DNA from: Halorhabdus tiamatea SARL4B
GTDB taxonomy: Archaea; Halobacteriota; Halobacteria; Halobacteriales; Haloarculaceae
Length of the DNA stretch: 64,000 nucleotides
Assembly: GCF_000470655.1 (NCBI RefSeq)
Contig: NC_021921.1
Location: 2,542,001 to 2,606,000 of the forward strand
Direction: 5' to 3'
Shown: positions 52,740 to 62,339 of the stretch, piece by piece
How the letters are laid out: every line of letters begins with the position of its first letter
How positions within the stretch are numbered: the first letter of the stretch is position 1
Program-made: the position numbers and the translations under genes
The notes under the pieces: generated by a model
The model's database searches: none
Seen by the model: only the letters and a program-made list of their open reading frames with translations
What the model was told of the DNA's origin: nothing

Positions 52740-55433
52740 ATGTCCCATCGAGATCGGTATTCGTCCCAGGCAGTCCAGGAGTACTGGCAGTTCGAGTGGG
52801 ATCGGGCCGACGTCTACTCGTGTCCGGACGACGCCGCGGATCCGACGTACGTCCTTGGGATGTTCCCGTACACGTCGGGGAATCTCCACATGGGCCACGT
52901 CCGCAATTACGCGATCACCGACGCGTACGCCCGGTATCGGCGGATGCGTGGCGACGACGTGCTCCAGCCGATGGGGTGGGACGCGTTCGGACTCCCCGCC
53001 GAAAACGCCGCCGAACGCCAACTCACTGACCCACAGTCCTGGACGGAAACGTGCATCGAGGACATGCGCGAGGAGATGGACGCGATGGGTTTCGGGTACG
53101 ACTGGAGTCGGGAATTCACGACCAGCGACCCCGAGTACTACCAGTGGAATCAATGGTTCTTCGAGCAGTTTTACGAGGAGGGCCTCGTGGAGTACGAGGC
53201 CGCCGCCGTCAACTGGTGTCCCAACTGCGAGACGGTGCTGGCCGACGCCCAGGTCGAATCAGTTCCTGACGACGCGGACACGACTGGACACGACCACGAC
53301 ACTCCCGCATCGAGCCAGGGCGTCTGCTGGCGGTGTGAGACGCCCGTCGAGACCCGTGAACTCGATCAGTGGTTCTTCACCATCACCGACTACGCCGAGG
53401 AGTTACTCGACGGTCTCGAGGACCTGGACGGGTGGCCCGAGAGCGTCCGGGAGATCCAGCGCAACTGGATCGGCAAGCAGGAGGGCGCAGGCGTCACCTT
53501 CGAGATCCCGAACTACGGCAACGTCGACGCCTTCACGACTCGACTGGACACGATCTACGGCGCGACCTTCCTCGCGGTCTCGCCGGGCCACGACCTCGCC
53601 CGGGAGCTGGCCGACGACGTCGACGCCGTCGCGGCATATCTCGACGGCGCGCGCGGCCGATCGGACGAAAAGCGACGGTCGACAGCCAGTGGCGTCGACA
53701 CCGGCGTCCACGCGATCCATCCGCTGACCGGCGAGGAACTCCCGATCTACGTCGCCGAGTACGTCCTCGACGACGTCGGAACTGGGGCCGTCATGGGCGT
53801 GCCCGCACACAACGAGCGCGATCACGCCTTCGCGAGCGAACACGACCTCCCGATCGAGGCGGTGGTGAAACCTGCAGACGCCGAGGAACACGACGTCACG
53901 TCGAGTGCGTACACCGGTGGTGGCACACTCGAAAACAGCGACGACTACGACGGACTCGATGCCGAAACGGCCCGCGAGCGGTTGCTCGCCGACCTCGCGT
54001 GTGCCGAATCGTCGGTCACCTACCGGCTGCGTGATTGGCTCATCTCCCGCCAGCGCTACTGGGGGACGCCGATCCCGGTCGTCCACTGCGAGGAGTGTGG
54101 CCCTGTTCTGGTTCCCGAGGCGAAACTGCCGGTCGAGCTCCCCGAGTACGAACCGACGGCCGGGAACCCGCTGGCCGAGAACGACGAGTTCGTCGAGACG
54201 ACGTGTCCCGAGTGTGGCGCGGACGCCCGCCGGGAGACCGACACGATGGACACGTTCGTCGACTCGTCGTGGTACTACCTGCGATTCCTCTCGGCCGTGG
54301 CGAGGGACGCACCGTTCGACACAGACCAGGCTGGCGAGTGGCTCCCTGTCGACGTCTACGTCGGCGGCGAGGAACACGCCGTCCTCCACCTGCTTTACAT
54401 CCGGTTTTTCGCGCGCGTCCTGGCCGATCTCGGCGTCCTCGAGGCGCGCGAGCCAGTCGAGCGACTCGTCAACCAGGGGACGGTGCTACACGGCGGCGAG
54501 AAGATGTCGACAGCGAAGGGCAACGTCATCACACCCCACGAGTACGGCCCGGAGACGACACGGCTGTTCGTCCTCGGAGCCGCTCACCCGCGCCAGGACT
54601 TCGAGTGGACCGCCAAGGACGTGAGTTCGGCATACGATCTCCAGCAACAGCTCTACGGGATGGTGCAGGCCTTCACCGAGCGCGAGACAGACAGGAGTGA
54701 ACGCGAGCCCAGAGACGACTACCTCGACCGGGAGATCGACCGAACGATCGCCGCCACGACCGCGGAGTTCGAGGCGTTCCGGTTTCACCGCGCGATCTCC
54801 GAGATTCGTTCACTCGCGGGCGTCCTCGGGCAGTACGCCGAGGCGGGACCGGTCCACGATACCGTCTATCGTCGCGGGCTCGAGACGATCACCGCACTGA
54901 TCGTGCCGATCACGCCGTACCTGGCCGAGGAACTCTGGAACCGGCTTCGGTGTGACGGCCTGGCCGTCGAGGCCGACTGGCCCGAGCCGGCGGCGACGGT
55001 CGGTGACTACCGGATCGAGCGCTCGTTGATCGAGACGACCCGGGCGGACGTCCGGGACATCTGTGAGGTCGCCGGAATCGACGATCCCGGCGAGATTACG
55101 CTCGTCGTCGCCCCGGCGTGGAAGTATCGCGCTTACGAAACAGTTCGACAGGCCGATCCAGAGGGGGCGGTCGTGAGTCAGGCCCTCGAGGACGACCGCG
55201 TCGCCGATCACCGGGACGCGGCCGGGCCGTACCTCGCCGACCTGGAGGAACGTCGCCGGTCGCTGGAACCAGTCCTGGAACCGGCTGAAGAGCGCTCCAT
55301 CCTCGAACGGGCGGGGTGGCTCCTCCGTGAGGAGTTCGAGGCACCAGTCAGCGTCCACACTGCCGAGGAGATATCCGACGACGAACTGGCCGAGCGAGCC
55401 GAACCCGGCAAACCCGCGATCCACATCGGGTGA
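52740..55433 (+). CDS. leuS: Leucyl-tRNA synthetase
   Basis: An 897-residue class I synthetase. HIGH motif: '[18 protein letters not shown]'. KMSKS motif: '[20 protein letters not shown]' with K-M-S-T-A. Zinc-like Cys pairs are 'CPNCETV' and 'CWRCETP' near residues 157-205. The editing (CP1) domain has '[20 protein letters not shown]'. It is of the shorter bacterial-like LeuRS type rather than the long archaeal/eukaryotic type. The start at 52740 (MSHRDRYSS) is chosen because the frame upstream overlaps the MBL gene start. Confidence 0.95.
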   Translation: MSHRDRYSSQAVQEYWQFEWDRADVYSCPDDAADPTYVLGMFPYTSGNLHMGHVRNYAITDAYARYRRMRGDDVLQPMGWDAFGLPAENAAERQLTDPQSWTETCIEDMREEMDAMGFGYDWSREFTTSDPEYYQWNQWFFEQFYEEGLVEYEAAAVNWCPNCETVLADAQVESVPDDADTTGHDHDTPASSQGVCWRCETPVETRELDQWFFTITDYAEELLDGLEDLDGWPESVREIQRNWIGKQEGAGVTFEIPNYGNVDAFTTRLDTIYGATFLAVSPGHDLARELADDVDAVAAYLDGARGRSDEKRRSTASGVDTGVHAIHPLTGEELPIYVAEYVLDDVGTGAVMGVPAHNERDHAFASEHDLPIEAVVKPADAEEHDVTSSAYTGGGTLENSDDYDGLDAETARERLLADLACAESSVTYRLRDWLISRQRYWGTPIPVVHCEECGPVLVPEAKLPVELPEYEPTAGNPLAENDEFVETTCPECGADARRETDTMDTFVDSSWYYLRFLSAVARDAPFDTDQAGEWLPVDVYVGGEEHAVLHLLYIRFFARVLADLGVLEAREPVERLVNQGTVLHGGEKMSTAKGNVITPHEYGPETTRLFVLGAAHPRQDFEWTAKDVSSAYDLQQQLYGMVQAFTERETDRSEREPRDDYLDREIDRTIAATTAEFEAFRFHRAISEIRSLAGVLGQYAEAGPVHDTVYRRGLETITALIVPITPYLAEELWNRLRCDGLAVEADWPEPAATVGDYRIERSLIETTRADVRDICEVAGIDDPGEITLVVAPAWKYRAYETVRQADPEGAVVSQALEDDRVADHRDAAGPYLADLEERRRSLEPVLEPAEERSILERAGWLLREEFEAPVSVHTAEEISDDELAERAEPGKPAIHIG

Positions 55434-55440
55434 GTAGCTG

Positions 55441-56052
55441 TTATTCCGACGCCTCAACGGTCAACAGACGAGTCTCGATGTAGCGATCGAGTTCCCGTCG
55501 AGTCTGTGCAAGCGAGTCCCACTGGCCTAATGTGACACATCGATCGAGCGCGCCGTACAGCGTCGAATAGATGTACTCGGCCGTCTGCTCGGCCGCGACG
55601 GTTTCGAAGACGCCCTCCTCGATGCCTGCCTCGATCGTTGCTGTAATATCATCTACGATGAGGGCGTCCGAGCGTTCGAACTGCTCGCGGTAGACGGGTT
55701 GATGCGGCGTCTGGGCGCGCATCTCCAGTAACGCCTGGAAGAACTGTCGGCGTTCCACGTCCGGATCGACGGGGGCGAGTTTGTCGAGCAGCGCCTCGAG
55801 CCGTTCTCGCGGTTCCGTCACTGTCGTCGCTCGCAAGTCCGCCTCGAGTCGATCGAGGAGATAGGACAGGAAGTCCGCGAGCAAGTCGTCCTTGTCGTCG
55901 TAGTGGTAGTAAAGCAGCGACTGACTCTTCTCGAACTCCTCGCCGATCCGGGAGATCGTCGTCCCGGCGTAGCCGTGGGCACGGAGTGCCCGGTAGGTCG
56001 CCGCCATGATCGCTTCCTCCGTCGTCTCTGTCGTCTCGAACCACTCAGTCAT
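55441..56052 (-). CDS. TetR/AcrR-family transcriptional regulator
   Basis: A 203-residue regulator. The N-terminal HTH is 'TISRIGEEFEKSQSLLYYHY' with 'DKDDLLADFLSYLLDRLEAD' continuing, as in TetR proteins. The ligand-binding part is helical. It is convergent with leuS, 7 bp between stops. It is transcribed in the same direction as the IS-interrupted gene at 56202, and the nearest plausible targets are that gene and the RND exporter at 58704. Confidence 0.9.
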   Translation of the reverse strand: MTEWFETTETTEEAIMAATYRALRAHGYAGTTISRIGEEFEKSQSLLYYHYDDKDDLLADFLSYLLDRLEADLRATTVTEPRERLEALLDKLAPVDPDVERRQFFQALLEMRAQTPHQPVYREQFERSDALIVDDITATIEAGIEEGVFETVAAEQTAEYIYSTLYGALDRCVTLGQWDSLAQTRRELDRYIETRLLTVEASE

Positions 56053-56265
56053 CGTGGATCAATGTCTGACGGAGCGGCCAATGCCGGTCGCCACTGGCTG
56101 GCCCGGCGGTGTTTCGTTCCCAGCCACACGACGGTGTGGCGTCCCTGTCACCGGGTAAACGATGCACGCTCGCGTGAACAGTAGTTCCGCGCGGCGGACG
56201 CTTATTCATGGATCACCGGGTGGCGATCGACAGCGTCTTCGAACAGCCTCTCGGCGAACGACTGT

Positions 56266-56273
56266 AACGTTTC
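56266..56273. repeat. Left target-site duplication (AACGTTTC) of ISH6-type copy 2
   Basis: AACGTTTC precedes the IS and recurs at 57720-57727. This differs from the copy-1 duplication, showing an independent insertion. Confidence 0.95.
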
Positions 56274-57719
56274 GGTCGTGTCGCAAAGTCCTCTAGAGTT
56301 CAGTAACTGACTCCCCTGAGGAAGGGGACGCCTCTGGTGTCCACTCCGAGAGGTGCCCCATGCACGCCACAATCGACGTGCGGTTGACCGTTAGCATCGA
56401 CGACGACAAAACGATACCGCTGGCCACGCTTGCCGAGTTCATCACCGATCAGAACATCGAATCAGTTCTTCTCGAAGGACTCGTCGAGAGCCTCGACGCG
56501 GCTCGCGTCGAGGCGCTCTGTGGTGAAAAACACGCCCACGGCAACGGTGACCAGCGCTACCAACGCGCCGGTACCGATACCCGCACGGCCGTCACAACCG
56601 CCGGTGAGCACGAATTCGACCTTCACTACGTCGAAGATACCGCCGCTGACCACGACGAACCCAGCTACTTCCGCCCCGTCGAAGATGTTCTTAGCTTCGA
56701 CGGAGAAAACCGTTATCAGCAGGACATTGCGGCCAAGAGCGTCGATCTCGCTACCTCGCTCAGCTATCGTGACGCCGCTGACCACGGCGACGGCATCCTC
56801 TCGGAGATGCCGTCGCCGACCACGATCAACCGCCGCGCCAGAGAATACGGCAGCAAGCTCAAACAGTTCCTTCCAGACTGTGTCGCTGACACAGACGCTG
56901 ATGCGGTTATTCCTGACGCCACGAAGTGTCACAGTCAAGACGACGACCGCTCGTACCACTCCGTCCAAGCCACGCTCGGCAAAGATACTGCCGAGGAGTC
57001 CCGCTCCCTGCTGGATCTCTCGGTCAACGCTGACTGGGACGAGACAGCCGCCGACCTCGACGACATCGACGCAGTCACTGACGACGCGACGGTCGTCAGT
57101 GACGCTGAGGAGGGTATGGTCACGGCCTTTACCGACGAAAATCGCAATCACCAACTTGATCTCGTCCACGTCGGCCGAACACTGGACTACAACCTCTGGG
57201 ACGACGGCGTGTTCTCCTTGGATCGACGAAACGAGATCGTCTCGGAGGTGATCGACGAGGTGTTCCATCTGAAGAATTCGGTCGCCAAGCACCGGCCGGA
57301 AGAGGAGTTCGCGGCGATCCGCGAGCGGATCGCGCGAACGACCGAGCGTATCGAGAAGACAGCGTGGCAGTTGGATCAGTACGGGTCAGAGAAGGCTGCG
57401 GGGTATCTTCGGCGGTGGGTGCCGTCGATCGTGACGTTTGCCGAGCAGGCTGTCGAGGGGTTCGAGGTGCCGTGGACCTCGAACCCCGTCGAACGGCTGA
57501 TGGGCGAAGTCAGCAAGCGATGCAAGAACCAGTGGATGCGCTGGACAACGGAGGGATTAGAGGCGATACTCCAGCTTCGGCTGGTGAAGTACGCTGATCC
57601 AGAGCACTACCAGGCGTTCCTTGATGAACTGCTCCAGCGATCGACCAAAACAGCAATGAGCTGTGACCTCTCAATTGAGAGTACCAGAGGCAAACTCTAG
57701 ACCGCTTTGCGACACGACC
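56274..57719 (+). mobile_element. ISH6-type insertion sequence, copy 2 (1446 bp)
   Basis: Same length, ends and transposase as copy 1 but in the opposite orientation. Terminal repeats start GGTCGTGTCGCAAAG at both ends. It has its own 8-bp duplication (AACGTTTC). It splits the polyprenyl-synthetase-like gene. The two copies bracket ~14.5 kb in inverted orientation. Confidence 0.95.
56360..57700 (+). CDS. ISH6-family transposase, copy 2
   Basis: A 446-residue transposase, identical in translation to that at 40362. It starts 86 bp inside the left IS end with 'MHATIDVRLTVSIDDDKTIP' and stops at the terminal CTAG near the right end. Candidate catalytic acids and the DDE pattern are as for copy 1. 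An intact frame suggests the element is still mobile. Confidence 0.93.
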   Translation: MHATIDVRLTVSIDDDKTIPLATLAEFITDQNIESVLLEGLVESLDAARVEALCGEKHAHGNGDQRYQRAGTDTRTAVTTAGEHEFDLHYVEDTAADHDEPSYFRPVEDVLSFDGENRYQQDIAAKSVDLATSLSYRDAADHGDGILSEMPSPTTINRRAREYGSKLKQFLPDCVADTDADAVIPDATKCHSQDDDRSYHSVQATLGKDTAEESRSLLDLSVNADWDETAADLDDIDAVTDDATVVSDAEEGMVTAFTDENRNHQLDLVHVGRTLDYNLWDDGVFSLDRRNEIVSEVIDEVFHLKNSVAKHRPEEEFAAIRERIARTTERIEKTAWQLDQYGSEKAAGYLRRWVPSIVTFAEQAVEGFEVPWTSNPVERLMGEVSKRCKNQWMRWTTEGLEAILQLRLVKYADPEHYQAFLDELLQRSTKTAMSCDLSIESTRGKL

Positions 57720-57727
57720 AACGTTTC
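57720..57727. repeat. Right target-site duplication (AACGTTTC) of ISH6-type copy 2
   Basis: Exact copy of 56266-56273. Confidence 0.95.
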
Positions 57728-58491
57728 GGTCGCCGGATTCTCGGCCAACGGTTCGAGAAGTGCGTTGATTCCGTCCGCTCCGAGAGACTGGACGTCGGCC
57801 GGCGACCACTCGACGGGAACCGCCTCGGCGATCACCGCTGCCGACCCTGCGTCCAGTGACGACCTGTCCGCCGTCCAGCGGACGATTCCGAGGGCAGCCC
57901 CCGCCTTTCGGAGCGCTGCTCGACCGTCCGGGTCGTTGTCCCCGAGTAATCCGGCCAGATCGCCCGCCGCCCCCATCACGACCGGGCCAATAGGAACCGG
58001 ATCGTCCGAGTCGCCGGGTCGCGTTTCCTCCACGTTCGTCCACAGCGAGGCGAGTCGCTGACTCGCACTCGAAAGCGAGTCGAAGCAAGCCTCCAAGACG
58101 GAGACGTCGTCGACTGCCCCCAGCGTCGCGTACGCGAGCGAGTGGAGATAGTCGCTCGTGAGCAACGCGGCGTCACGAATGTCACACTCCGTGGCGTCTG
58201 TTGCCCGTGCGTTAGCCAGCGCCTGTGTGTGGAGCAGTTCGACGCTCGTCGCCGCCGGGAGGACGTCGACGGTGTCTCTCTCGGCCGCGCCGGTCTGTGC
58301 GCCGATGACGAGCCACTGCCCGCGAACGCGCGGACGCCCTGACAACATTACGGGGACGTCCGCTGTGAGCGTCTCGGGCGCACTCGAGAGCCGCGACCGG
58401 AGGCGCGCTTCGATCGCCTCGCCGATCGCGTCCGGATCGAGCGGATCGGACAGTATCGTCGAACCCACTGGCGTGTCGCTCCCCATGCGGG

Positions 58492-58622
58492 TTACTGAAC
58501 AGTTAGTCAACAATCAATCTTTGGATTAGGGTTGGAGACGACGATCGGCCCTTCGAGTTTGTGGGCCGGTCTGGGGTAGCCAGGACGATCGAACCGGCAG
58601 TATTTGAACGAACATTCAGTAA
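58492..58622. promoter_or_regulatory. Paired TTACTGAA-N6-KTCAA sites in the divergent promoter
   Basis: Site 1 (58492-58510, plus strand): TTACTGAA, six bases, GTCAA. Site 2 (58604-58622, minus strand): TTACTGAA, six bases, TTCAA. They face each other, one next to the start of the interrupted gene and one just upstream of a TATA-like CCTATAAC (about 58635-58642) for the exporter. This is the arrangement of a shared regulator controlling both directions; the TetR gene at 55441 is the obvious candidate. Confidence 0.6.
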
Positions 58623-58692
58623 ATTCCGGAAAGCCTATAACTGCCTCGCCCGGACAATCGGTACCAGAATGACCGGTTTTGCATCCGCTCCA

Positions 58693-58698
58693 GGAGGG
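58693..58698 (+). promoter_or_regulatory. Shine-Dalgarno (GGAGGG) for the RND exporter
   Basis: GGAGGG is 5 bp before the ATG at 58704 and fixes that start over other in-frame candidates. The transcript therefore has a leader, unlike many leaderless haloarchaeal genes. Confidence 0.6.
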
Positions 58699-58703
58699 AC
58701 GCG

Positions 58704-61700
58704 ATGAGTCTGACCGACAGGGTCGTCGACGCGATCACTGACTACAGCAAGGCCGCTATCGCGGTCATGCTGGTCGTGACCGTGCTCGTCGGCGCGGGGG
58801 CTGCTCAGGTCGAGCAGACCTCCTCGCTCGATCAGTTCCAATCGGACACGCCGGAGGCTGAAGACCTCGATTACATCGACCAGCATTTCTCGACCGGATC
58901 GGACAATACGACGACCGCACAGATCATCGTCCGCGGCGAGAACGTTCTCAGTAACGAGACACTGATCGAGACGTTAGAGTATCAGCAGGCACTCAGGGAC
59001 AACGAAACGATCAATGGGACGCTCGCCGCCGACCGGCCGACGACTGGCGTCGCAAACGCGATCGCGACGGCGGCGATCCAACAGGAGCGTGGCGCGGCGT
59101 TACAGGCCACGCTCGCCGAATTCCGACAGCTAAACGCGACCGTCCAGGAGCAGCGGAGCCAACTCGAAGCAGAACGCGCCGCACTCCAGGAAAACCGGAC
59201 GGAGTTCAACCAGACGCGTGAGGCACTCGCCACACGAGCGAACGAACTGAACGCGACGGCCGAAAGCCTCCAGCAGGCGCTCACCGCGCTCCGTACGGAT
59301 CCGTCGGCGAGCATCCGCGAGGAGTTCGATACGGTCGCCCAAAGCGCGGCGGTCGAACTCAACGAGTCCCACTACGCGACGTTCCAAACAGCTGCCAAGA
59401 ACCTCCGAAACGCGACCGACCAGGAGTCGGTTCAGGCAGCCTACGAACTCGGGACGCAAGGCGTCCTCTCGGCGGAGTATCAGGCGCTGATGGAACGCCA
59501 GCAGTCCCTCGAAGCCTGGGGAGCGGCCCTACAGGAACGCGGGGCGGCGCTGCAAGAGCAGGCGGCAACGCTTCAGGAGCAGGGCCAGCGCCTCGAAGCA
59601 CTCGGAGGACAGTTACAGGACCAGCGGGCGGCCCTTGAGAACGTCTCTGCGATCGGTCTCGACGAGCAGATCGACCAACTCGCGTCGATGAACGAGAGCC
59701 AACTCGAGGCGACGATTGCACTCGTCCTCGGCGACGGCGACAACGGTGGGGGCAACCGCGTCCTCGGGCTCATGTCCAGCGAGTACGAACGCGGATCGAC
59801 GTCCGCCAAGGCGACGATGCTGCTGGTCACCCAGCAGACTGACGAAGCCGTCGCACCGGGCGGCACCGTCTCCGATCGGATCGTCGACTCCCAGCTCGCG
59901 ATGCAGAATCTGGGTGAGTCCTTCGACGGCGAGTACCTGGTGTTCGGCAGCGGGCTGATCACTGACGAGATCAACCGCTCGATGACCGACAGCATGTTGA
60001 TCGTCGGACCGCTGGCGCTGCTGTTCGTCCTGGCTGCGCTGGCGATCGGATACCGGGACATCCTCGACATCGTCCTCGGCCTGTTCGGTATCGGTGCCGT
60101 CCTGGTCTGGACGTTCGGGTTCATGGGCTGGACGGACATCAGCTTCAACCAGATCTTCATCGCCGTGCCCGTGTTGTTGATCGGGCTCTCGATCGACTAC
60201 GCGATCCACATCTTCATGCGCCATCGCGAGCGACGTTCCGACGGGGACCGTGGCCCGCGTGAGGCGATGCGGGTCGCCCTCGGCGGCGTCGGCGTCGCGC
60301 TCACGCTGGTGACGGCGACGACGGTCATCGGCTTCCTCTCGAATCTGACGAGTCCGGTCCCGCCGATCCGGGAGTTCGGGATCGTCAGCGCCGTCGGGAT
60401 CGTCGCGGCGCTTTTGATCTTCGGCGTGTTGATCCCGGCGCTGAAGGTCGAACTCGACGAGTTCCTCGAAGGACACGGGATCGACCGGCACAAGCGAGCG
60501 ATCGGGACTGGCGGCGGGCGTCTGAGTCAGGCACTCAAAGTCGGCTCGATCGGGGCGCGTAAAGCGCCGTACGTCATCATCGCCCTCGCACTCCTGTTGT
60601 CGATCGGCGGGGCTTACGGTGGGTCACAGGTCGACACCAGTTTCGCCCAGGAGGACTTCCTCGCGGAGGACCCGCCCGGGTGGATGGAGGACCTCCCCGA
60701 ACCGTTCAAGCCCGGGGAGTACACCGCAAAGAGCAACCTCGAGTACGTCAACGAACGCTTCGTCCGGGAGGACTCCCAGGCGCAGTTGCTGATACGCGGT
60801 GACGTCGCCACGGCTGACGGAATTGCCAACCTGGCCGAGGCCAGAGAGACGATCCGCGAGACGGACGTCACTCAGAAGCTCCCTGGCGGCGAACCCGACG
60901 TCCAGTCGCCGCTGTCGGTCATCTCGACTGTGGCGGCCGAAAACGAGACGTTCAACGCGACGCTCGCCGCGGCGGACACCAACGGGGACGGCGTCCCCGA
61001 CGAGAACGTCGCCGGCGTCTACGACGCGCTCTACGAGGCTGCCCCCCAGCAGGCCCAGTCTGTCCTCTACCGGGATGGGGGAGATTACGCGGCCGCCAGA
61101 ATCGTCGTCTCGATCCAAGGGTCGGCGTCGAGTTCGGACGTGACCGAACAGATGCGCTCGGTGGCAGACTCCATCGACGGTGGCGGTCTCGAGGCGAGTG
61201 CCACGGGCCAGACGATCATCTTCGAGATCGTCCAGGACCAGCTGCTCGAGACGGTCATCCAGAGCCTGCTGATCACGCTCGTGGCCGTCTTCGCGTTCCT
61301 GATGGTCGTCTACCGGATCAGCGATGACAGTGCGACCCTCGGGTTCGTGACGCTGTTGCCCGTCGTCCTCAGCGTGGCGTGGATCCTGGGGACGATGTAC
61401 GCCTTCGACATCCCGTTCAACGTGATGACGGGGATGATCACGAGCCTGACTGTCGGACTCGGGGTCGCCTACAGCATTCACCTCAGCGAGCGGTACAACC
61501 AGGAACTCGAACAGTCCGGGTCAGCCTGGGAAGCATTGGATCGGGCGGTGACGGGAACCGGCGGTGCCCTACTCGGGAGCGCCGCGACGACCGTCGGCGG
61601 CTTCGGCGTCCTCGTCTTCGCCATCCTGCCGCCGCTGAAGCAGTTCGGGCTGATCACCGGGCTGACGATCATCTACGCGTTCCTCGCGAGCGTGCTCGTC

Positions 61701-62312
61701 CTCCCGAGCCTGCTGGTCGTCTGGACCCGGCTGTTCGGCCCCGAAGACGCGTTCGACGACGGGTCGGGTGGGTCTTCCGACGAGGACGGCGACGACGGGC
61801 CAGCGGGGGCTACTGACGCCGTAAAGCCCCGCGTCGAACGTGACCTCGCACCCAGCCACGTCGCGCCGGGCGGTGTCGTCGCCGTGACGGTCGCCGTCGA
61901 GAACCCGCCGGAGCGACTCGCACTCAGAGAGCGAGTGCCCGACGCGGAGCTCACGATCTACGCCGTGACGCCAGAGCCGACTGAATACGTCGCTCACGGC
62001 TCGACGGTAGTGGCGGTCTTCGAAGACGTCACCGACCGGATCGTCCTCGAGTACGATGCGGCTGTCGACCCGGAGACAGCCGACGGGACGACGCTTTCGT
62101 TCGATGGGCGCGTTCTCGCCGACGAGGCCGTCTCGATCGACGGGGCGGCGTCAGTCACGGTCGTGACGGACGTCGTCGATCGCGTACTTGCGGCGGGAGA
62201 AGTCACCGACGAAGACCTCCAGGTGGCCGCCGATCACGTCGCGACTGGGCAGCTTTCGGCAGACGCCTTCGAGCGAATCTGTGAACTGTGGGTCGACACT
62301 GACGAACAGTGA
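58704..62312 (+). CDS. RND/MMPL-family exporter with giant coiled-coil loop
   Basis: A 1202-residue inner-membrane transporter. The first helix ('AAIAVMLVVTVLVGAGAAQV') is followed by a ~390-residue extracytoplasmic loop with a long coiled coil ('LQERGAALQEQAATLQEQGQ'). Then come the RND membrane segments ('MLIVGPLALLFVLAALAIGY', 'IAVPVLLIGLSIDYAIHIFM', where S-I-D-Y is the MMPL signature), a second loop and a second membrane set with 'LTVGLGVAYSIHLSERYNQE'. A cytosolic C-terminal domain of ~180 residues includes a beta-rich segment ('VVAVTVAVENPPERLALRER'). Such proteins move lipids or hydrophobic compounds; substrate unknown. Confidence 0.9.
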   Translation: MSLTDRVVDAITDYSKAAIAVMLVVTVLVGAGAAQVEQTSSLDQFQSDTPEAEDLDYIDQHFSTGSDNTTTAQIIVRGENVLSNETLIETLEYQQALRDNETINGTLAADRPTTGVANAIATAAIQQERGAALQATLAEFRQLNATVQEQRSQLEAERAALQENRTEFNQTREALATRANELNATAESLQQALTALRTDPSASIREEFDTVAQSAAVELNESHYATFQTAAKNLRNATDQESVQAAYELGTQGVLSAEYQALMERQQSLEAWGAALQERGAALQEQAATLQEQGQRLEALGGQLQDQRAALENVSAIGLDEQIDQLASMNESQLEATIALVLGDGDNGGGNRVLGLMSSEYERGSTSAKATMLLVTQQTDEAVAPGGTVSDRIVDSQLAMQNLGESFDGEYLVFGSGLITDEINRSMTDSMLIVGPLALLFVLAALAIGYRDILDIVLGLFGIGAVLVWTFGFMGWTDISFNQIFIAVPVLLIGLSIDYAIHIFMRHRERRSDGDRGPREAMRVALGGVGVALTLVTATTVIGFLSNLTSPVPPIREFGIVSAVGIVAALLIFGVLIPALKVELDEFLEGHGIDRHKRAIGTGGGRLSQALKVGSIGARKAPYVIIALALLLSIGGAYGGSQVDTSFAQEDFLAEDPPGWMEDLPEPFKPGEYTAKSNLEYVNERFVREDSQAQLLIRGDVATADGIANLAEARETIRETDVTQKLPGGEPDVQSPLSVISTVAAENETFNATLAAADTNGDGVPDENVAGVYDALYEAAPQQAQSVLYRDGGDYAAARIVVSIQGSASSSDVTEQMRSVADSIDGGGLEASATGQTIIFEIVQDQLLETVIQSLLITLVAVFAFLMVVYRISDDSATLGFVTLLPVVLSVAWILGTMYAFDIPFNVMTGMITSLTVGLGVAYSIHLSERYNQELEQSGSAWEALDRAVTGTGGALLGSAATTVGGFGVLVFAILPPLKQFGLITGLTIIYAFLASVLVLPSLLVVWTRLFGPEDAFDDGSGGSSDEDGDDGPAGATDAVKPRVERDLAPSHVAPGGVVAVTVAVENPPERLALRERVPDAELTIYAVTPEPTEYVAHGSTVVAVFEDVTDRIVLEYDAAVDPETADGTTLSFDGRVLADEAVSIDGAASVTVVTDVVDRVLAAGEVTDEDLQVAADHVATGQLSADAFERICELWVDTDEQ

Positions 62313-62339
62313 CCACCGAGCGAGTCGATCGGTTCCGCC

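Larger units (their letters stand above)
56202..58486 (-). pseudogene. Polyprenyl-synthetase-like gene interrupted by ISH6-type copy 2
   Basis: The 5' part (58486 to about 57720) encodes ~255 residues, and the 3' part (56202-56265) completes it with 'QSFAERLFEDAVDRHPVIHE' and TAA. Deleting the 1446-bp IS and one 8-bp duplication restores a 276-residue frame. The sequence has an isoprenyl-synthetase-like order ('ELLHTQALANARATDATECD', 'DAALLTSDYLHSLAYATLG') but the DDxxD motif is absent, so the parent was probably a non-catalytic or heteromeric subunit. In its present state the product would run into the IS and end after about 272 residues. Confidence 0.7.

Noticed and set aside
56299-56306. 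TTCAGTAA inside the IS end as another copy of the RND-promoter operator
   Set aside because: Only the 8-base half matches; the second half KTCAA at the right spacing is missing, so it is probably chance.
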